Shown piece after piece: positions 10,304-21,677 of a stretch of 64,000 bases of DNA. The DNA is from Thinopyrum elongatum (taxonomy: Eukaryota; Streptophyta; Magnoliopsida; Poales; Poaceae). The stretch covers positions 215,508,526 through 215,572,525 of the forward strand of contig CM022301.1 in NCBI GenBank assembly GCA_011799875.1, in the 5' to 3' direction. Numbering within the stretch: the first letter of the stretch is position 1; each line of letters starts with the position of its first letter. Below the pieces are notes generated by a model. That model did no database searches. It saw only the letters and a program-made list of their open reading frames with translations, and had not been told where the DNA came from. Made by a program: the position numbers and the translations under genes.

Positions 10304-13300
10304 TGTGATGCCCCCGACTCGACCGTACACTAATCATACACGCAAATGTGTACGATCAAGATCAGGGACTCATGGGAAGATATCACAACACAACTCTAGA
10401 CACAAATAAAATAATACAAGCTTTATATTACAAGCCAGGGGCCTCGAGGGCTCGAATACAGAAGCTCGAATACACAAGAGTCAGCGGAAGCAACAATATC
10501 TGAGTACAGACATAAGTTAAACAAGTTTTGCCTTAAGAAGGCTAGCACAAACATCAACGATCGAAGAGGCAAGGCCTCCTGCCTAGGACCTCCTAACTAC
10601 TCCTGCTCGTCGGCGGTCTCCACGTAGTAGTAGGCACGCTCCGGGTAGTAGTAGTAGTCGGCGGGGGTGGCATCTGGCTCCTGGGATCCACCATCTGGTT
10701 GCAACAACCGAAAAGAAGAAAGAAGGGGGAAAAGGGGTAGCAAAGCAACCGTGAGTACTCATCCAAAGTACTCGCAAGCATCAGATCTATACTAAGTATG
10801 CATTGGTATCAAATGGAAGGATTGTACCTGTGGACTGAACTGCAGAATGCCAGAATAGAGGGGAAGGCCTAGCCTATTGAAGACTAGCATCTTCAAGCAG
10901 CTCCAAGCATCTTGCAGCATTAAGAAGAGTATAGAATAGCAGTTTATAGTTAACAAACATGGTGTAGTATTAACGCCTAGAGATCCTTCCTCGACTCCCT
11001 GCGAGAAAGCAATCCCGGAGCCAACATATCCATCACATGTCTCAAGTATCCATTTCTAGTTGTAATAGATCAGGATACAAGTCTGAACGTCCATTACCGT
11101 AGACACCGTATTCGAATAGATAACTTCCCTGTAGGGGTGCACCACATTTCCCAACACGCTTGATTACTCTGGCCGGACACACTTTACTGGGTCAATGCCC
11201 GGCCTCGGAAGATCAACACGTCGCAGCCCTACCTAGGCTCAGCAGAGAGGTCCCGCCGGTCTACATCCTAAGCACTCCGGGGTCTTGGGCCCATCGCCCG
11301 TTGCACTCCGGGTCGTTGTGTGCAGGGTGGATACCAGCACCGCCTCGGATGGTCGGCACGATCCGACCGTGCCACAATGCTGAACTGGACGTCTGACAAA
11401 GCTTCGGCTGATACTACGACGCCGAGGCCCATAACTATTCCCGCGTGGTGGTTAGTGCATATAGGCCAGTGGCCAACTCAGAACAAATACCCAAACCTGT
11501 TAGTGCATTATTAAAAGAAGTGACGGCTGTCGGGACAAGTCCGGAGCTACCACCCCCTCCTGGGTGATACCGCTAAACAGCCAGCCGCCACCGTAACATC
11601 TTGCGGGTGCTCTCCGGGCCCGCCCGACTTTCACAAAGGTCTCAAGTAATGTCAAGGTAACCGTGTGTCCAAACATCAAGGGGGAAACCCCGAGGAATCA
11701 CCCTCGGTGGATTCCACTCGATGTAATCATCAAGGTGAACGTAGGGGGAATCACCCTCGAGGTTCACACTTGAGGGGCTGCACGACAGAGTCGTATTGGG
11801 AGTGGTGAAGGAGGAATCACCCTCGATGACCACGACCAAATAGCTACACTACAGAGTTATCATCAGGAGTGCGTTACAAGGTATCACCCTCGGCACTCGA
11901 TAGTAACTATGCAGAGTCGTACAACTAAGGGGTGAAGTGATGTGTCGGTCTCTGGTCGTCGATCACGTTGATTGAGTCATCGATGATGAAGCAGGGTCAA
12001 CAGGGACAAGGTGGGGGTCACTGATGGATCACCAACCAACCTATACTAAGCAGTTTAGGATAAGCAGGTAGGTAACAATAGCAGGTACAAAAGCAGGCTA
12101 TGCATCAGAATAGGAGCAATCAATTACAGTAGCAAAATCTAATGCAAGCATGAGAGAGAATGGAATGGGCGATATTGGAGTGATCAAGGGGGGGCTTGCC
12201 TGGAAGCTCCGCTGAAAGGGAAGAAGGGTCGTCATCGACGTCGTTGATCATAGTGGCATCAGCAGCGGTCTCGGGGTCTACCGGAGAAGAAGAGGGGGAA
12301 GAAACAGTAAATACAAAGCACATAGATGCATGACATGACTACGGGCAGAGCTAGGGGTGTTCTAACATAGTGTTACTCGATACGGACAAAGGGGGATAAC
12401 ATCCGGGAAAGTTTTCCCGAAGTTTGGTATTTTCGGACAAACGAAACGGAGGGGGACGGTTGCATGTTCGCTATGCTAGGGGCACGTGACGGATGGACGG
12501 AGTGCGTATTCGGATTCGTCATATTTTTCTGAGCAACTTTCATGTATAAAACTTTTTCATCCGACTTACGGATTATTTTCTACGAATTTCTAAAGTTTTA
12601 GCAAAATTCTGAAATTATTATTAATTTGAAATAAATGCTAAAATGCTAGGTGCACCCAGCTCTGCGTACACAGAAGTGTACCAAAGGATGACAGTGGGCC
12701 AGGGGGTCCCAGTTGACCAGTCAACGTTTGACTGGTCAACAAGGGGTGGGCCCCTCCTGTCATAGACCTAACTAAACTAACATTTTTAATTAACTAAGTT
12801 TAGTTAATTAGGATAATTAACCTAGTTAATTACTTTAATTAAGTTTAATTAATTAATTAATTAGATTATTTATTTAGTTTTTTTTGTTCTAAACTTTCAG
12901 GGCGTGGGCCCCAGCGTTCAGTGGCACAGGGGCCATAGCGGGCGCGCGGGCGTCGGGCGCTGGCCGAGCGGGGTCGGCGAGGCCACGGCCACGGCCGGTG
13001 GTGGCCTCGGGACGGGTGGCCGCCGGTGAGGAGGAGGGCCGCGGGTCGAGGCCGGAGTGGGGCGGCCGGCGGACGGGCTGTGCGGGGCTGCAGCGTGGAG
13101 GCAGCGGTGGCCGCGGGTGGGAGCGGGCCAGGCGGGGTGTGGTCCAGCGCCGGGGTGGCGGGCGGCGCGGTGACCGGACTGCGGGCGCGTGGACGCAGCG
13201 CGTGTCTAGGGCGCGGAGAGCGCGCGGGATCGAGCGGGGCAGGGGGAAAAGAGAAGGAGGGACGGCGGCTCACCCCCGTTGCAGGGGAACACCGGCGAGG

Positions 13301-14152
13301 CTCGGTGGAGCCGTGGTTGAGGAGGAGGTCGAAGACGGCGTGGTGATGAGGACGAGGCGGCGGGGTGACATTGGGGCGAGTTGGCGCCGGCGATCCAGCG
13401 ACGACGGCGGCGCACACGGCGGGGGGGGGGGGGGGGGTGACGGCGGGCGACGGGGCAACGCACGGTGTCGGGCAGCACGGGGTGGCGGGGCGCGGCCGTC
13501 GGGGCACCAGGGGGGCAGCGGCTTCGGGCGCAGGTGATTCGATCCCGATCCAGATCCGGGGGGGGGGGGGGGGGGAGTGGGAGGACGAGGGGATTGGGCT
13601 AGGGTTCGGTGTGGATCGGGAGGGGGTTAAGGGAAGGCGGCTGGGCCGGCCAGCTGGGTTGGGCTGGTTGGCTGAGGCCGAGGTGGGCAGGGGGGTTGTG
13701 GCCCCTTTTTTTTTCGCTTTTCTTTTTATTTATTTTATTTTTACTGCTTTATTTAATTTCCACCATATTTTAGTTTAAGTAAAATACAAAAGTAGTTTCT
13801 AAATTAGTATTACTATTTATACCTCTGCCACAAAAAGTTTGGTACTCAGATAAATTAGTTTGATATTTTAGAAATTATAAAAGGTATTTATATAATTGTT
13901 TAAGCCGCTGTTTTAATCATTTTTATGCAATTAAACCTTTTATAAAAGTTTGGTTTCACCACCAATAATACTTACGAATTATTTGCCATAGCTTGCACAT
14001 TTTAGTTTTGGCATTTGAAAACTTTTGTTTTTGACTTTATTTCAAATTTGAATTCGAACCGTTTTGAATCTAAACGAGATTAGCAACAGTAACAGTGGTG
14101 ACATGGCCTCGTTAGCATAGGATTACTGTAGCTTAATTATCCGGGCATTACA
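10304..14152 (-). repeat. L1: solo LTR of a gypsy-type element, about 3.85 kb
   Basis: Ends TGTGATGCCCCC on the left and GGGCATTACA on the right, flanked by a perfect duplication atgga (10299-10303 and 14153-14157). Nothing in it codes for gag or pol, and no internal repeat of its ends is seen, so it is best read as a solo LTR. On the minus strand it runs TGTAATGCCC, an AT-rich part (13700-14150), a very GC-rich part (12890-13690), then the rest. This layout mirrors the LTR of G2, so I assign minus. L2 (25464 onward) is the same family but about 1.5 kb shorter. G runs at 13421-13437 and 13559-13575 are notable. Confidence 0.85.
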
Positions 14153-14157
14153 ATGGA

Positions 14158-14966
14158 GCCTTGTTAGGAAGAGGTGCGCCGGGGATGAGGTCGAGACGGT
14201 GTTTGATGCCACGTAAAGGAGGAAGACCGGGAGGTAGCTCATCGGGGAAGACGTCCGTGAATTCCTGCAACAAGTCAGACAACACTAGAGGAAGAGGGTT
14301 AGGAGTGTTAGTCTTTGCCACCTCATCTTTGCACACTAGGACATAGTGGATGACACTCGATGGGTTCTCACACAGTTCTCTCATCTCTCTTTTTGTGGCT
14401 AGGAGGACCAAGTTCTTCTCTCTTGATGTGTAGTCACTCATTTTGGGCTTGTGGCTCTCGCTCTCTTTGTGGTGGTTCACTCTCTCACTATTCTCTCCAT
14501 GATGGGTGGATGCTTGCTTGTCGGCGATCACTTGACTTGGTGACATAGGTCGTAGCACGTACTCTCTTCCCTTCATCTTGAAGCTATAGTGGTTTGTTCT
14601 CCCATTGTGGATGACGCCGCAGTCGAATTGCCAAGGTCTTCCCAAGAGAAGATGGCACACGGACATAGGAACCACATCACACTCCAAGGTGTCCTCGTAG
14701 GCTCCGATCTTGAAAGAAACTTGCACGGTGTGCTCCACTTGAATGGTGCCGGAGTCGCTAAGCCATTGGACCTTGTAGGGGCGAGGATGCTTCTTCTTGA
14801 CCAATTGTAGCTTGGAACATAGCTCTTCACTTGCCAAGTTGTGGCAACTTCCTCCGTCGATGATGACCTTTACGGAGCGCCCGTTGATGCAGGCCTTGGT
14901 GTGGAAGATGTGACACCGTTGGTCTTCGTCTTGTTGGTGTTGAAGTGTCAAGACCTTGGAGACCAC
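14158..14966 (-). pseudogene. pol: Protease domain of G1
   Basis: Retroviral-type aspartic protease. VIIDGGSCHNLAS holds the active-site Asp with Gly-Gly in place of Thr/Ser-Gly, a variant known in this branch of plant gypsy elements. LLLGRPWQFDCG matches the second conserved block. The C-terminal part (VLSDLLQEFTDVFPDELPPG, LPPLRGIKHRLDLIPGAPLP) is the linker to RT. The frame is cut by L1 exactly within the NKAPY region and resumes at 10303. Protease would cut the polyprotein during particle maturation. Confidence 0.85.
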
Positions 14967-15008
14967 AAGAAAGGGGCTTGAATCATTGTCGCAAAAGACT
15001 TGAGCATC

Positions 15009-15749
15009 TTATTCTTCATTCACTTGACGGTGCATGGCGACGTGCTCGAGAGCTTCCAGCTCGTCTTCACTCATGGAGTCGTATGTGCCATCGTCATTGG
15101 CAATCATGGTTCGCCGGTTGATGCATTGGAAAGACTTGTGTCCACGGCCACCACATGTGAAGCACTTGAGAGAACTTGTCTTGACGGGGTCATCCGGTGG
15201 TGCCGATGAAGAGGTAGTCTTGTTCTTGTAGTTGCTTGTCGGAGGACGAGACGAGGAAGGCGTCGCTTGCTTGGAACTTGACTTGTCGCCGGTACTTGGT
15301 GATGCTCTAGTCGAGGTAGAGGGTGTTGAAGTCGTAGTAGATGTAGCTTGAGTGTATGAGCCATAGGTCTTGGATGAGTACTTGACGTATTTGAAGTCTT
15401 CCTGTACTTGTCGCTCCGCCTTGGTCGCTTGATGAACTAGCTCAAGAAGGTTGGAGTAGGGTTGGAAATCGGCAATCTTCCTTATTGGGTGGTTGAGGCC
15501 GTTCAAGAAGTGTGCCATTGTTTGCTCATCATCTTCTTTGACATTGGCTCTTATCATGGCAATCTCCATTTCTTGATAGTATGCTTCCACCGTCTTCGTG
15601 CCTTGTTTGAGGAGTTGCAACTTCTTGAAGATATCTCGGGTGTAGTATGTAGGCACAAGCGAGCTCTCATGACATCCTTCATTTGTGTCCAAGTCATGAT
15701 GGGTGGCTCGTCCTTCTCGCGACGTCGCTCGATCACTTGTTCCCACCAA
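15009..15749 (-). pseudogene. gag: gag C-terminal half of G1, with zinc knuckle
   Basis: Capsid C-terminal text (YYTRDIFKKLQLLKQGTKTVE, MAHFLNGLNHPIRKIADFQ) followed by a Ser/Thr-rich linker and the CCHC zinc knuckle CFTCGGRGHKSFQC, then an acidic tail. All four zinc ligands are present. It is out of frame with the piece upstream (15750-16027), so gag is broken. The gap to the protease is small and a stop lies between them. Confidence 0.82.
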
Positions 15750-16760
15750 ATGAGGACGTAGTCTTGAAACTCGAGAGATGCCATGGCGATCTTCTTTTCC
15801 TCCTCGTAGTTGTGAAGATGGAATATCTTGTCAACCTTTAATGCCCATGAGAGGTATTCCTCGGGATCGTTGCTTCCGGAGAACTTGGGCATGGTGAACT
15901 TGAGCTTGCCGTAGCGGAGTTCTTCATCATAGTGACGGTGTTGATGGCGCTCTTGGCGTGGGGGTGGGTCTTCGAGCACTTGTTCCGCTTGGTGTCGCTC
16001 TTGATGAGGAGGAGGAGGGCAAGGCATGTGTGCCCGGTTTGTCCTTTCTTGCTGCTCTTCACGTCGGACGGCTTCTTCTTGTCGTGCTTGACGAAGTGCT
16101 TCCTCTTGCTCACGTACTTGACGGTTGCATTGGGCAACGGCTCAAGTGGACTCTCGGAGTGCGTCTTGAGCCGCTTGAGCTTGTGCTTCACGACTTTGTT
16201 GCTCTTGCCGAAGCGCATCGCCGTCTTGAGATGCTTGACATGGCCGATGTGGTGGAGTTTGCTCTTGTTCCATGGTTTGTTGTGCTTGGCGTCGCGCCTT
16301 TTCGCGTGCTCGCACGCGGTCTTGTAAGCCATTGCCATGGAAAGGATTTTCGTGAGCTTGGCGATCGTGAGTGTCGTCTCGTAGAGGGGAGCGAGCTTGA
16401 GGAGGACTTGCATCGGAAGAAGTATGACGACGAGTGTTGACTTGAGTGGCGCCGTCTTGGTGAAGAAGTTGAGGAAGATGCGCGGCTCACAATCATGTTG
16501 CGGAAATCGTACATTTGTTTGGAGAGCTTGGCGTCGAGGTAGTCCCGTTGTCTTGCTTCTGATTGTCGTAGGTCGGTGGCAAGTTGCTCGATGCGATCAC
16601 CCAAAGCTTCACTCTCTTGATGTAGAGCTCGTTGTGCGATGAAGAAGTGATTCTTGGTGACGTAGTCGCGTTCGTCATCTTGATCCTCGAAGAGCGGGTT
16701 TATACTACTTGTTACCTCGCATTGTGGCTCGCATATCAAGCATTGTGGCATACTAAAAAA
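15750..16760 (-). pseudogene. gag: gag N-terminal and middle part of G1
   Basis: Two frames. The upstream part starts near 16749 (MPQCLICEPQCEV) with a helical stretch rich in Glu, Gln and Arg. It then passes into shifted, Ser/Arg-rich text near 16480, which is not genuine. The downstream part (below 16027) holds the capsid motif KFTMPKFSGSNDPEEYLSWA and LEFQDYVLIWWEQV, typical of Retrotrans_gag. At least two frameshifts separate them. The first codons fall inside the left arm of the long inverted repeat (16701-17221). Confidence 0.7.
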
Positions 16761-17848
16761 AGCTTTTAAGCAAAAGAAAAAGAAGAGAAGCAAGAGCTTG
16801 CAAGCAATAGCATCGGGCCTCATAGCATAGTTCATCATCTTGGTTCATACATACATAAGCATACTTGGGATAGTAGACGACCCGTTTTCTCTCTTAGGTT
16901 GGTGCACTAGCGTATCTAGCCCATTAGAGCAATCGAGCTAGCGTCTCTCTAGTATCCGTACAACAAGAGCATTCCCGTGGTTCCACCTCTTAGAGCTCAC
17001 TCATTGGTTGTGTGGATCCCATCTATCTTCCGTGTGTGTGTTCCTAGTGATATCTTTGGGTTTGATATATTTGTCTTACTTGCGATTTTTGCATCTTTTC
17101 GACTTCTTCAACATCTTGACTAACATTTGCTTGAATTATTTGTGCCATTTCCTAACCAAGATCCTCCATAAGCCTTTTACTTGTAGGTGTGAGAAACAAA
17201 ACCCGATACCAATTCTACTATCCATCATGGGGAAGTGGTGGTGAGTAGGAAAATGAGAGAACAAAACCAAAGTTACCTTTTACGAAGATTGTGGATGTAA
17301 CAAGTATGACCCCACGTGATGCTATAATAGTAGAATTGGTATCGGGTTTTGTTTCTCACACCTACAAGTAAAAGGCTTATGGAGGATCTTGGTTAGGAAA
17401 TGGCACAAATAATTCAAGCAAATGTTAGTCAAGATGTTGAAGAAGTTGAAAAGATGCACAAATCGCAAGTAAGACGAATATATCAAACCCAAAGATATCA
17501 CTAGGAACACACACATGGAAGATAGATGGGATCCGCACAACCAATGAGTGTGCTCTAAGAGGTGGAACCACGGGAATGCTCTTGTTGTACGGATACTAGA
17601 GAGACGCTAGCTCGATTGCTCTAATGGGCTAGATACGCTAGTGCACCAACCTAAGAGAGAGAACGGGTCGTCTACTATCCCAAGTATGCTTATGTATGTA
17701 TGAACCAAGATGATGAACTATGCTATGAGGCCCGATGCTATTACTTGCAAGCTCTTGCTTCTCTTCTTTTTCTTTTGCTTAAAAGCTTTTTTTTACTATG
17801 CCACAATGCTTGATATGCGAGCCACAATGCGAGGTAACAAGTAGTATA
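16701..17848. repeat. Long inverted repeat in the G1 leader
   Basis: The left arm 16701-17221 (521 bp) is the near-exact reverse complement of the right arm 17327-17848 (522 bp), with a 105-bp loop at 17222-17326. By eye the arms differ at only a few per cent of positions. The left arm contains the start of gag and is in normal element orientation; the right arm is the inverted copy, towards the 5' LTR. Minus-strand RNA through here would fold into a hairpin of about 520 bp. Confidence 0.93.
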
Positions 17849-18572
17849 TGCACGGGAGAGACGTAACACTAAGGTGCACTAAAAGCGTGGCCCAGCAATT
17901 CTCAACTTGCTAGTCTCGATGGGTAAGCTACGCAAACGAGGCTCGAGGCTATCAAGGTAATGGCAAGGGTAATACAATGGTGTCGTCGAGGTTACCGTCC
18001 TTGCTTACGGTTGGTATGAAGACCGGGTGGTCGATGTCGAAGTGGAGTCCAAGCTGATGATGAGTGGCGGTGATGGTGAAGACAAAATCGCGCCTAAGTA
18101 GCCGAAACACCTTAGGACACGAGAGAACCACAACTCCAAAGCTCAAACACTCACGAGAAATATTGCGAAAGATCAAGTGTGGTGGTGGAAAGGCAAAATG
18201 GTGAAAAAATGGGGATGGCCGAACTGCTCTGTATGGTCCGTGCGCACGGGGTAAGTGAGGCCCGTGTGCACGGGGTCCCGATGGCCCGTGCGCACGGGGT
18301 GTTCTGGAAATGCAAGAACACCTCTGATCCGTGGATATTCGCAAGATTCCGGCCAAAATCGGTGGTTGGGTGGGTGGGGAAAGATGGCAAGGGGTAGATC
18401 CACTTGTCAAACACCAAATCTGTGGATCAAATCAACCAAATCTCACAAGAACAAACAAATTGCAAGAAAATTTTTGGAGCTATTTTTGGTGGGGATTTTC
18501 GAATTAGGATGAAAAACAACAAAATCAAGCTAGCAAATGGGGGGTAGGGACTCCAAGATGTGAATCAACCTT
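17849..18572 (-). other. Outer leader of G1
   Basis: No credible gene. It contains three more copies of the CCCGTGCGCACGGG-type palindrome (18237, 18261, 18285). The reading frames here change with every indel and are not supported. Confidence 0.65.
18237..18298. repeat. Palindrome cluster in the G1 leader
   Basis: Three copies of CCCGTGCGCACGGG with one base changed in two of them, spaced 24 bp apart. The same motif is in both LTRs. Confidence 0.8.
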
Positions 18573-18585
18573 GCTCATGATACCA
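18573..18585 (-). other. Primer binding site of G1
   Basis: On the minus strand TGGTATCATGAGC, three bases after the LTR end. It resembles the tRNA-Met site TGGTATCAGAGC with one extra base, so it is either mutated or suited to a different tRNA. Confidence 0.7.
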
Positions 18586-18588
18586 AGA

Positions 18589-19448
18589 TGTTGTAGGGTG
18601 AAACCCTAAGATGGATCTTTTCACACTTGGAGGGGGGAAAAGGGAAGAACACCAAGAACACAAAGGGGAATTTACTCCAACAAAACCCAATCACACATCC
18701 ACTAGAATAGCAAACACATAGATCCACAAGATTACAAGCACAATCAAAGGAAACAAGCACTAGGTAAAGTTCTTCCCACTCCTGAGGAAGTGAGGTCTTG
18801 ATGATAGTCTTCTCCAAGAGGAGGTCTTGAAATCCACGCGTGGATCCTCTCCTAAGAGGTCTAGATCTCCAATGGAGGGGTAGAAGGAGCAAAGCTCTCA
18901 AATATCTCACATATACTTTGCTAAGTCTAAACATAACCCTAGGTACGGAATATATAGGCTTGGGGCGAAGTGGATGAAGTGGAGGCCCAAAACCCAAACT
19001 CAGCCGACCATCCTGTAGGGCCCGTGCGCATGGGGTAAGTTGGGCCCGTGCGCACGGTACACGCCCGTGCGCACGGGGTGTTACAGCCGTAGCTCCCTGT
19101 GTAGCCTGTGGGCACGGGGTCTCGGGGGCCCGTGCGCACGGGGTCGCCTGGGACTTCCTGTCCTGCTCCTTTGGGACTCCTTCTCCTTCCTCAAAGTCTT
19201 GGGGTGCTTCTCCTACTCCTTGGTGATGCTTCTTAGCTGCTTGGGAGTGTTCCTCTTCATACCTAATGATACATAGTGCATTTTGGTGAGGTAGCAACCA
19301 AGTTCCATTCGTGTCCATATGCGTGTCAAGTAGGAAGGAGTTCACCTCGGTTTCCATTGCGCGTGCTCGAGCTCTTGTCATAGGCCCACGTGGTGCTTGA
19401 TGTGTTGGTGTAGAGTCCATGGGGATGATGGAAGGATGCTGCGCATCA
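18589..19448 (-). repeat. 5' LTR of G1 (860 bp)
   Basis: Plus-strand ends TGTTGTAGGG and GCGCATCA. It matches 7032-7846 over its length apart from indels in the palindrome array. A long minus-strand frame crosses this LTR but is the repeated polyprotein tail, not a gene. Confidence 0.9.
19021..19143. repeat. Palindrome array in the 5' LTR of G1
   Basis: Four copies of CCCGTGCGCACGGG or near variants at 19021, 19045, 19064 and 19129. Compared with the other LTR, one 19-bp unit is missing and a copy at 19129 is extra. Confidence 0.85.
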
Positions 19449-20660
19449 CTTTTCTCTCTTTTATTATCTCGTTTTCCTTTTTTTTTCTTTTTCATTTCCC
19501 TTTTTTCTTTTGTTTTGTTCCACCTGGTTTGACGAATTGCTTTGAAATACGTGAACTTTTTCTTCAAATTGATGAAATTATTTTTGAAATTTGATGAACT
19601 TTTTTCATTTTTTGTGGTCTTTTTTTGAAAATACATGAACTTTCTTCAATTTTCGATGAACTTTTTCAAAATTGATGAATTTATTTTCAAATTCGATGAA
19701 CTTTTAATTTCAAGATCCATGAATTTTTTATATTTTGATAAACTTTTTTAAAATTTGATGAACTTTTTTTCAAAACCGATGAACACTTTTTGAGAACCGA
19801 CGAACTTTTTTTTCAAGTTCGGTGAACCATTTTCAAATTTGAATGAAGTTTTTTGAAGTTTGTGAACTTATCTTTCAAAATCGGTAAAAAAATTTGAATT
19901 CATGAACTTTTTTCATTTTTTGCATTTTTTTTCAAATTTGTTTATTTTCAAAACTCAAAGCTTGACTGGTCTACTGGTGAAGCAGACCATCTTGTTTTCG
20001 CGTCAACCAGGCCAGCAGGAATCAAGCGAGCCATTTTTTGCGTCTTGGTTACTGCGATCAACCGAAGTTCACTTGGGCCGACCCAGTAGCGTGACGCTTC
20101 GAGTGCCAGAACTCGAAATCGGTGCTTCACGCGCCCGTTAGTGTGTATTTTGCAAATGGGCGTCTGAAGCGCCCCGCGCTGGGCCGACCCATGTATGGGG
20201 CGCCTGATGTTTTTTCCTATGTTTTTAATTCGCAAAAAATGAACGACCTGGTTGCGATTCGAACCTACGACCACGCTCATCGCTGCATGCTGGTGTTACC
20301 ACCCCGCCACCTGGCAGGTTCGATAACTTACAACCTTTTCTCTCTTTTTCCTCTTTTTACTTTTTCATTCCCTTTTTTTTTTCATTTTTGTTCGACCTGG
20401 TTCGACAAATTGGTTTGAAATACGTGAAATTTTTCCTAAAATCGATGGTATTATTTTTCAAATTCGATGAACATTTTTCATTTCTTGTGGTCTTTTTTTG
20501 AAAATCCATGAACTTTTTTCAAAATTGCTGATTTTTTTCAAATTCGATAAACATATATTTTCAAAATCTTTGATTTTTTTATTCAATTTTGATGAACTTT
20601 TTTCAAAACCGATGAACTTTTTTCAAAACCGATGAACTCTTTTTCAGAACCGAGGAACTT
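19449..20660. repeat. AT-rich tract of degenerate GATGAACTTTTTTC repeats, in two related halves
   Basis: The stretch 19449-19900 is largely repeated at 20330-20660: a T/C-rich run, then a block starting near GAAATACGTGAA, then many copies of GATGAACTTTTTTCAAA with changes. Between the halves lies a GC-richer segment (19960-20320) with a tRNA-like promoter pattern. No coding sequence is seen. Such short degenerate arrays occur in some Triticeae DNA transposons (CACTA and Mutator types), but no terminal inverted repeats are visible, so the class is open. Confidence 0.6.
20256..20309 (-). promoter_or_regulatory. Possible tRNA-like A box and B box
   Basis: On the minus strand TGGCGGGGTGG (20309-20299) fits a Pol III A box, and GGTTCGAATC (20265-20256) fits the B box. 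Their starts are 44 bases apart, as in tRNA genes. The T stem and acceptor stem do not pair well, so this is at most a tRNA-derived relic. Confidence 0.3.
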
Positions 20661-20799
20661 ACGTCAAAAGCTATGTCTCGCCCTAAGCGTGACTTATGGC
20701 AGCCTCGCCTGAAGGCGAGTGCGAGATGGCCCGGCCCAGGCGCGTGAAGCACCGATGAACTCTTTTTCAGAACCGAGGAACTTACGTCAAAAGCTATGT
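20628..20799. repeat. Direct duplication of 49 bp around a GC-rich insert
   Basis: 20628-20676 and 20751-20799 are identical. Between them lies a GC-rich 74-bp piece with the hairpin CTCGCCTGAAGGCGAG. The piece GGCGCGTGAAGCACC at 20739-20753 is the reverse complement of 20119-20133. Confidence 0.85.
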
Positions 20800-21180
20800 T
20801 TTCTTTTCTTTTTTTAAAATTATTTTATACCTGTAAATATATATATTTAAAAAATGTTAAATGTTCACCAAGCATTTGAAATGTTAAATGTGTATCAATT
20901 TTTTTTGTCATGTATAAAAAAAATACAATCTATATGAAAAAGAATTGATGATGTATTTAAAAAATGTTAATCAAGCATTTGTATTGTTTTAATCAATTAT
21001 TTGAAAAATGTTATCAAGTGTTTGAAAAATGTTATCAAGCATTTGAAAAATATATAATGTGTATATAAAAAAATGTTTTTGATACACATGAGAAATATAT
21101 ACAAAAAATGTGAAACATGTAAAATAATGTTTTTGACGTATGTACAACTTATATTAAATAGAAGTAGAGACATCCAATAG
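20800..21180. other. AT-rich DNA with no recognised content
   Basis: Several loose repeats of AAAATGTT(A)TCAAGCATTTGAAA. No gene and no element ends seen. Confidence 0.5.
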
Positions 21181-21620
21181 TGTGTATACGAAAAATGTTA
21201 AATGCGTATTGAAAAAAAATTGGCATGTGTTGAACAAAAAAATAACCGCTGAAAATCGTCAAAGAAAGAAAGAAAAACGAAAAAAATCAAATAAAAGCCG
21301 AAAGGAAAAAATAAAACCTAAAAAAGAAAATGAAAATAGAGAAAACCAAGAAAGGAACAACAAAAAACCTAAAAAAACCAATGAAAACCAAGAAAGAGAC
21401 ACGGAAAAAAACAAAGCGAAGAAAGAAAAGTAAAAAAACTGTGAAACTGATAAAGAAAAAAAGAAAAAGGGACAAAGGAGAAAAACAGTAAAAATAGGGA
21501 ATACAATAAATAAAACTTATGAAAAACAAAGCAATGAAGAAAACTGATGAAGAAACAAATAAACCAAATAAAAACAAAAATAAATAAAATGGAGAAAACC
21601 CAGAGAAAAACGCATCCAAC
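21181..21620. repeat. Purine-rich low-complexity tract
   Basis: Almost pure A and G on the plus strand. The Lys-rich and Phe-rich frames on the two strands result from this composition and are not genes. Confidence 0.8.
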
Positions 21621-21677
21621 ACATCCTAGCTAATTAGACCTTAACTAGATAAGATTGTAAAAAAAATATGGAGTGAC

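Larger units (their letters stand above)
7032..19448 (-). mobile_element. G1: CRM/Reina-like Ty3/gypsy retrotransposon, split by L1
   Basis: Read on the minus strand: 5' LTR 18589-19448, primer site, leader with a long inverted repeat, gag, protease, [solo LTR L1], RT-RNase H-integrase, polypurine tract, 3' LTR 7846-7032. Integrase after RNase H marks it as gypsy. The protease DGGSC motif, the GRPWQFD block, the RT/RNase H text and an LTR starting TGATGC resemble the CRM/Reina branch of plant chromoviruses; this is recalled, not searched. The 3' LTR lacks its outer 40 bp because Angela-A inserted there. Several frameshifts make it defective. The duplication to the right of the 5' LTR would be ctttt. 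Confidence 0.85.

Noticed and set aside
12866..13778. Long Pro/Arg- and Gly-rich frames on both strands
   Set aside because: They come from the GC-rich block of solo LTR L1 with G and C runs; no domain and no match between L1 and L2 at protein level.
18575..19636. 353-residue minus-strand frame over the G1 5' LTR
   Set aside because: It is the polyprotein tail repeated in the LTR joined to flanking AT-rich sequence; it has no start of its own.
21182..21622. Lys-rich plus-strand and Phe-rich minus-strand frames
   Set aside because: Low-complexity purine tract.
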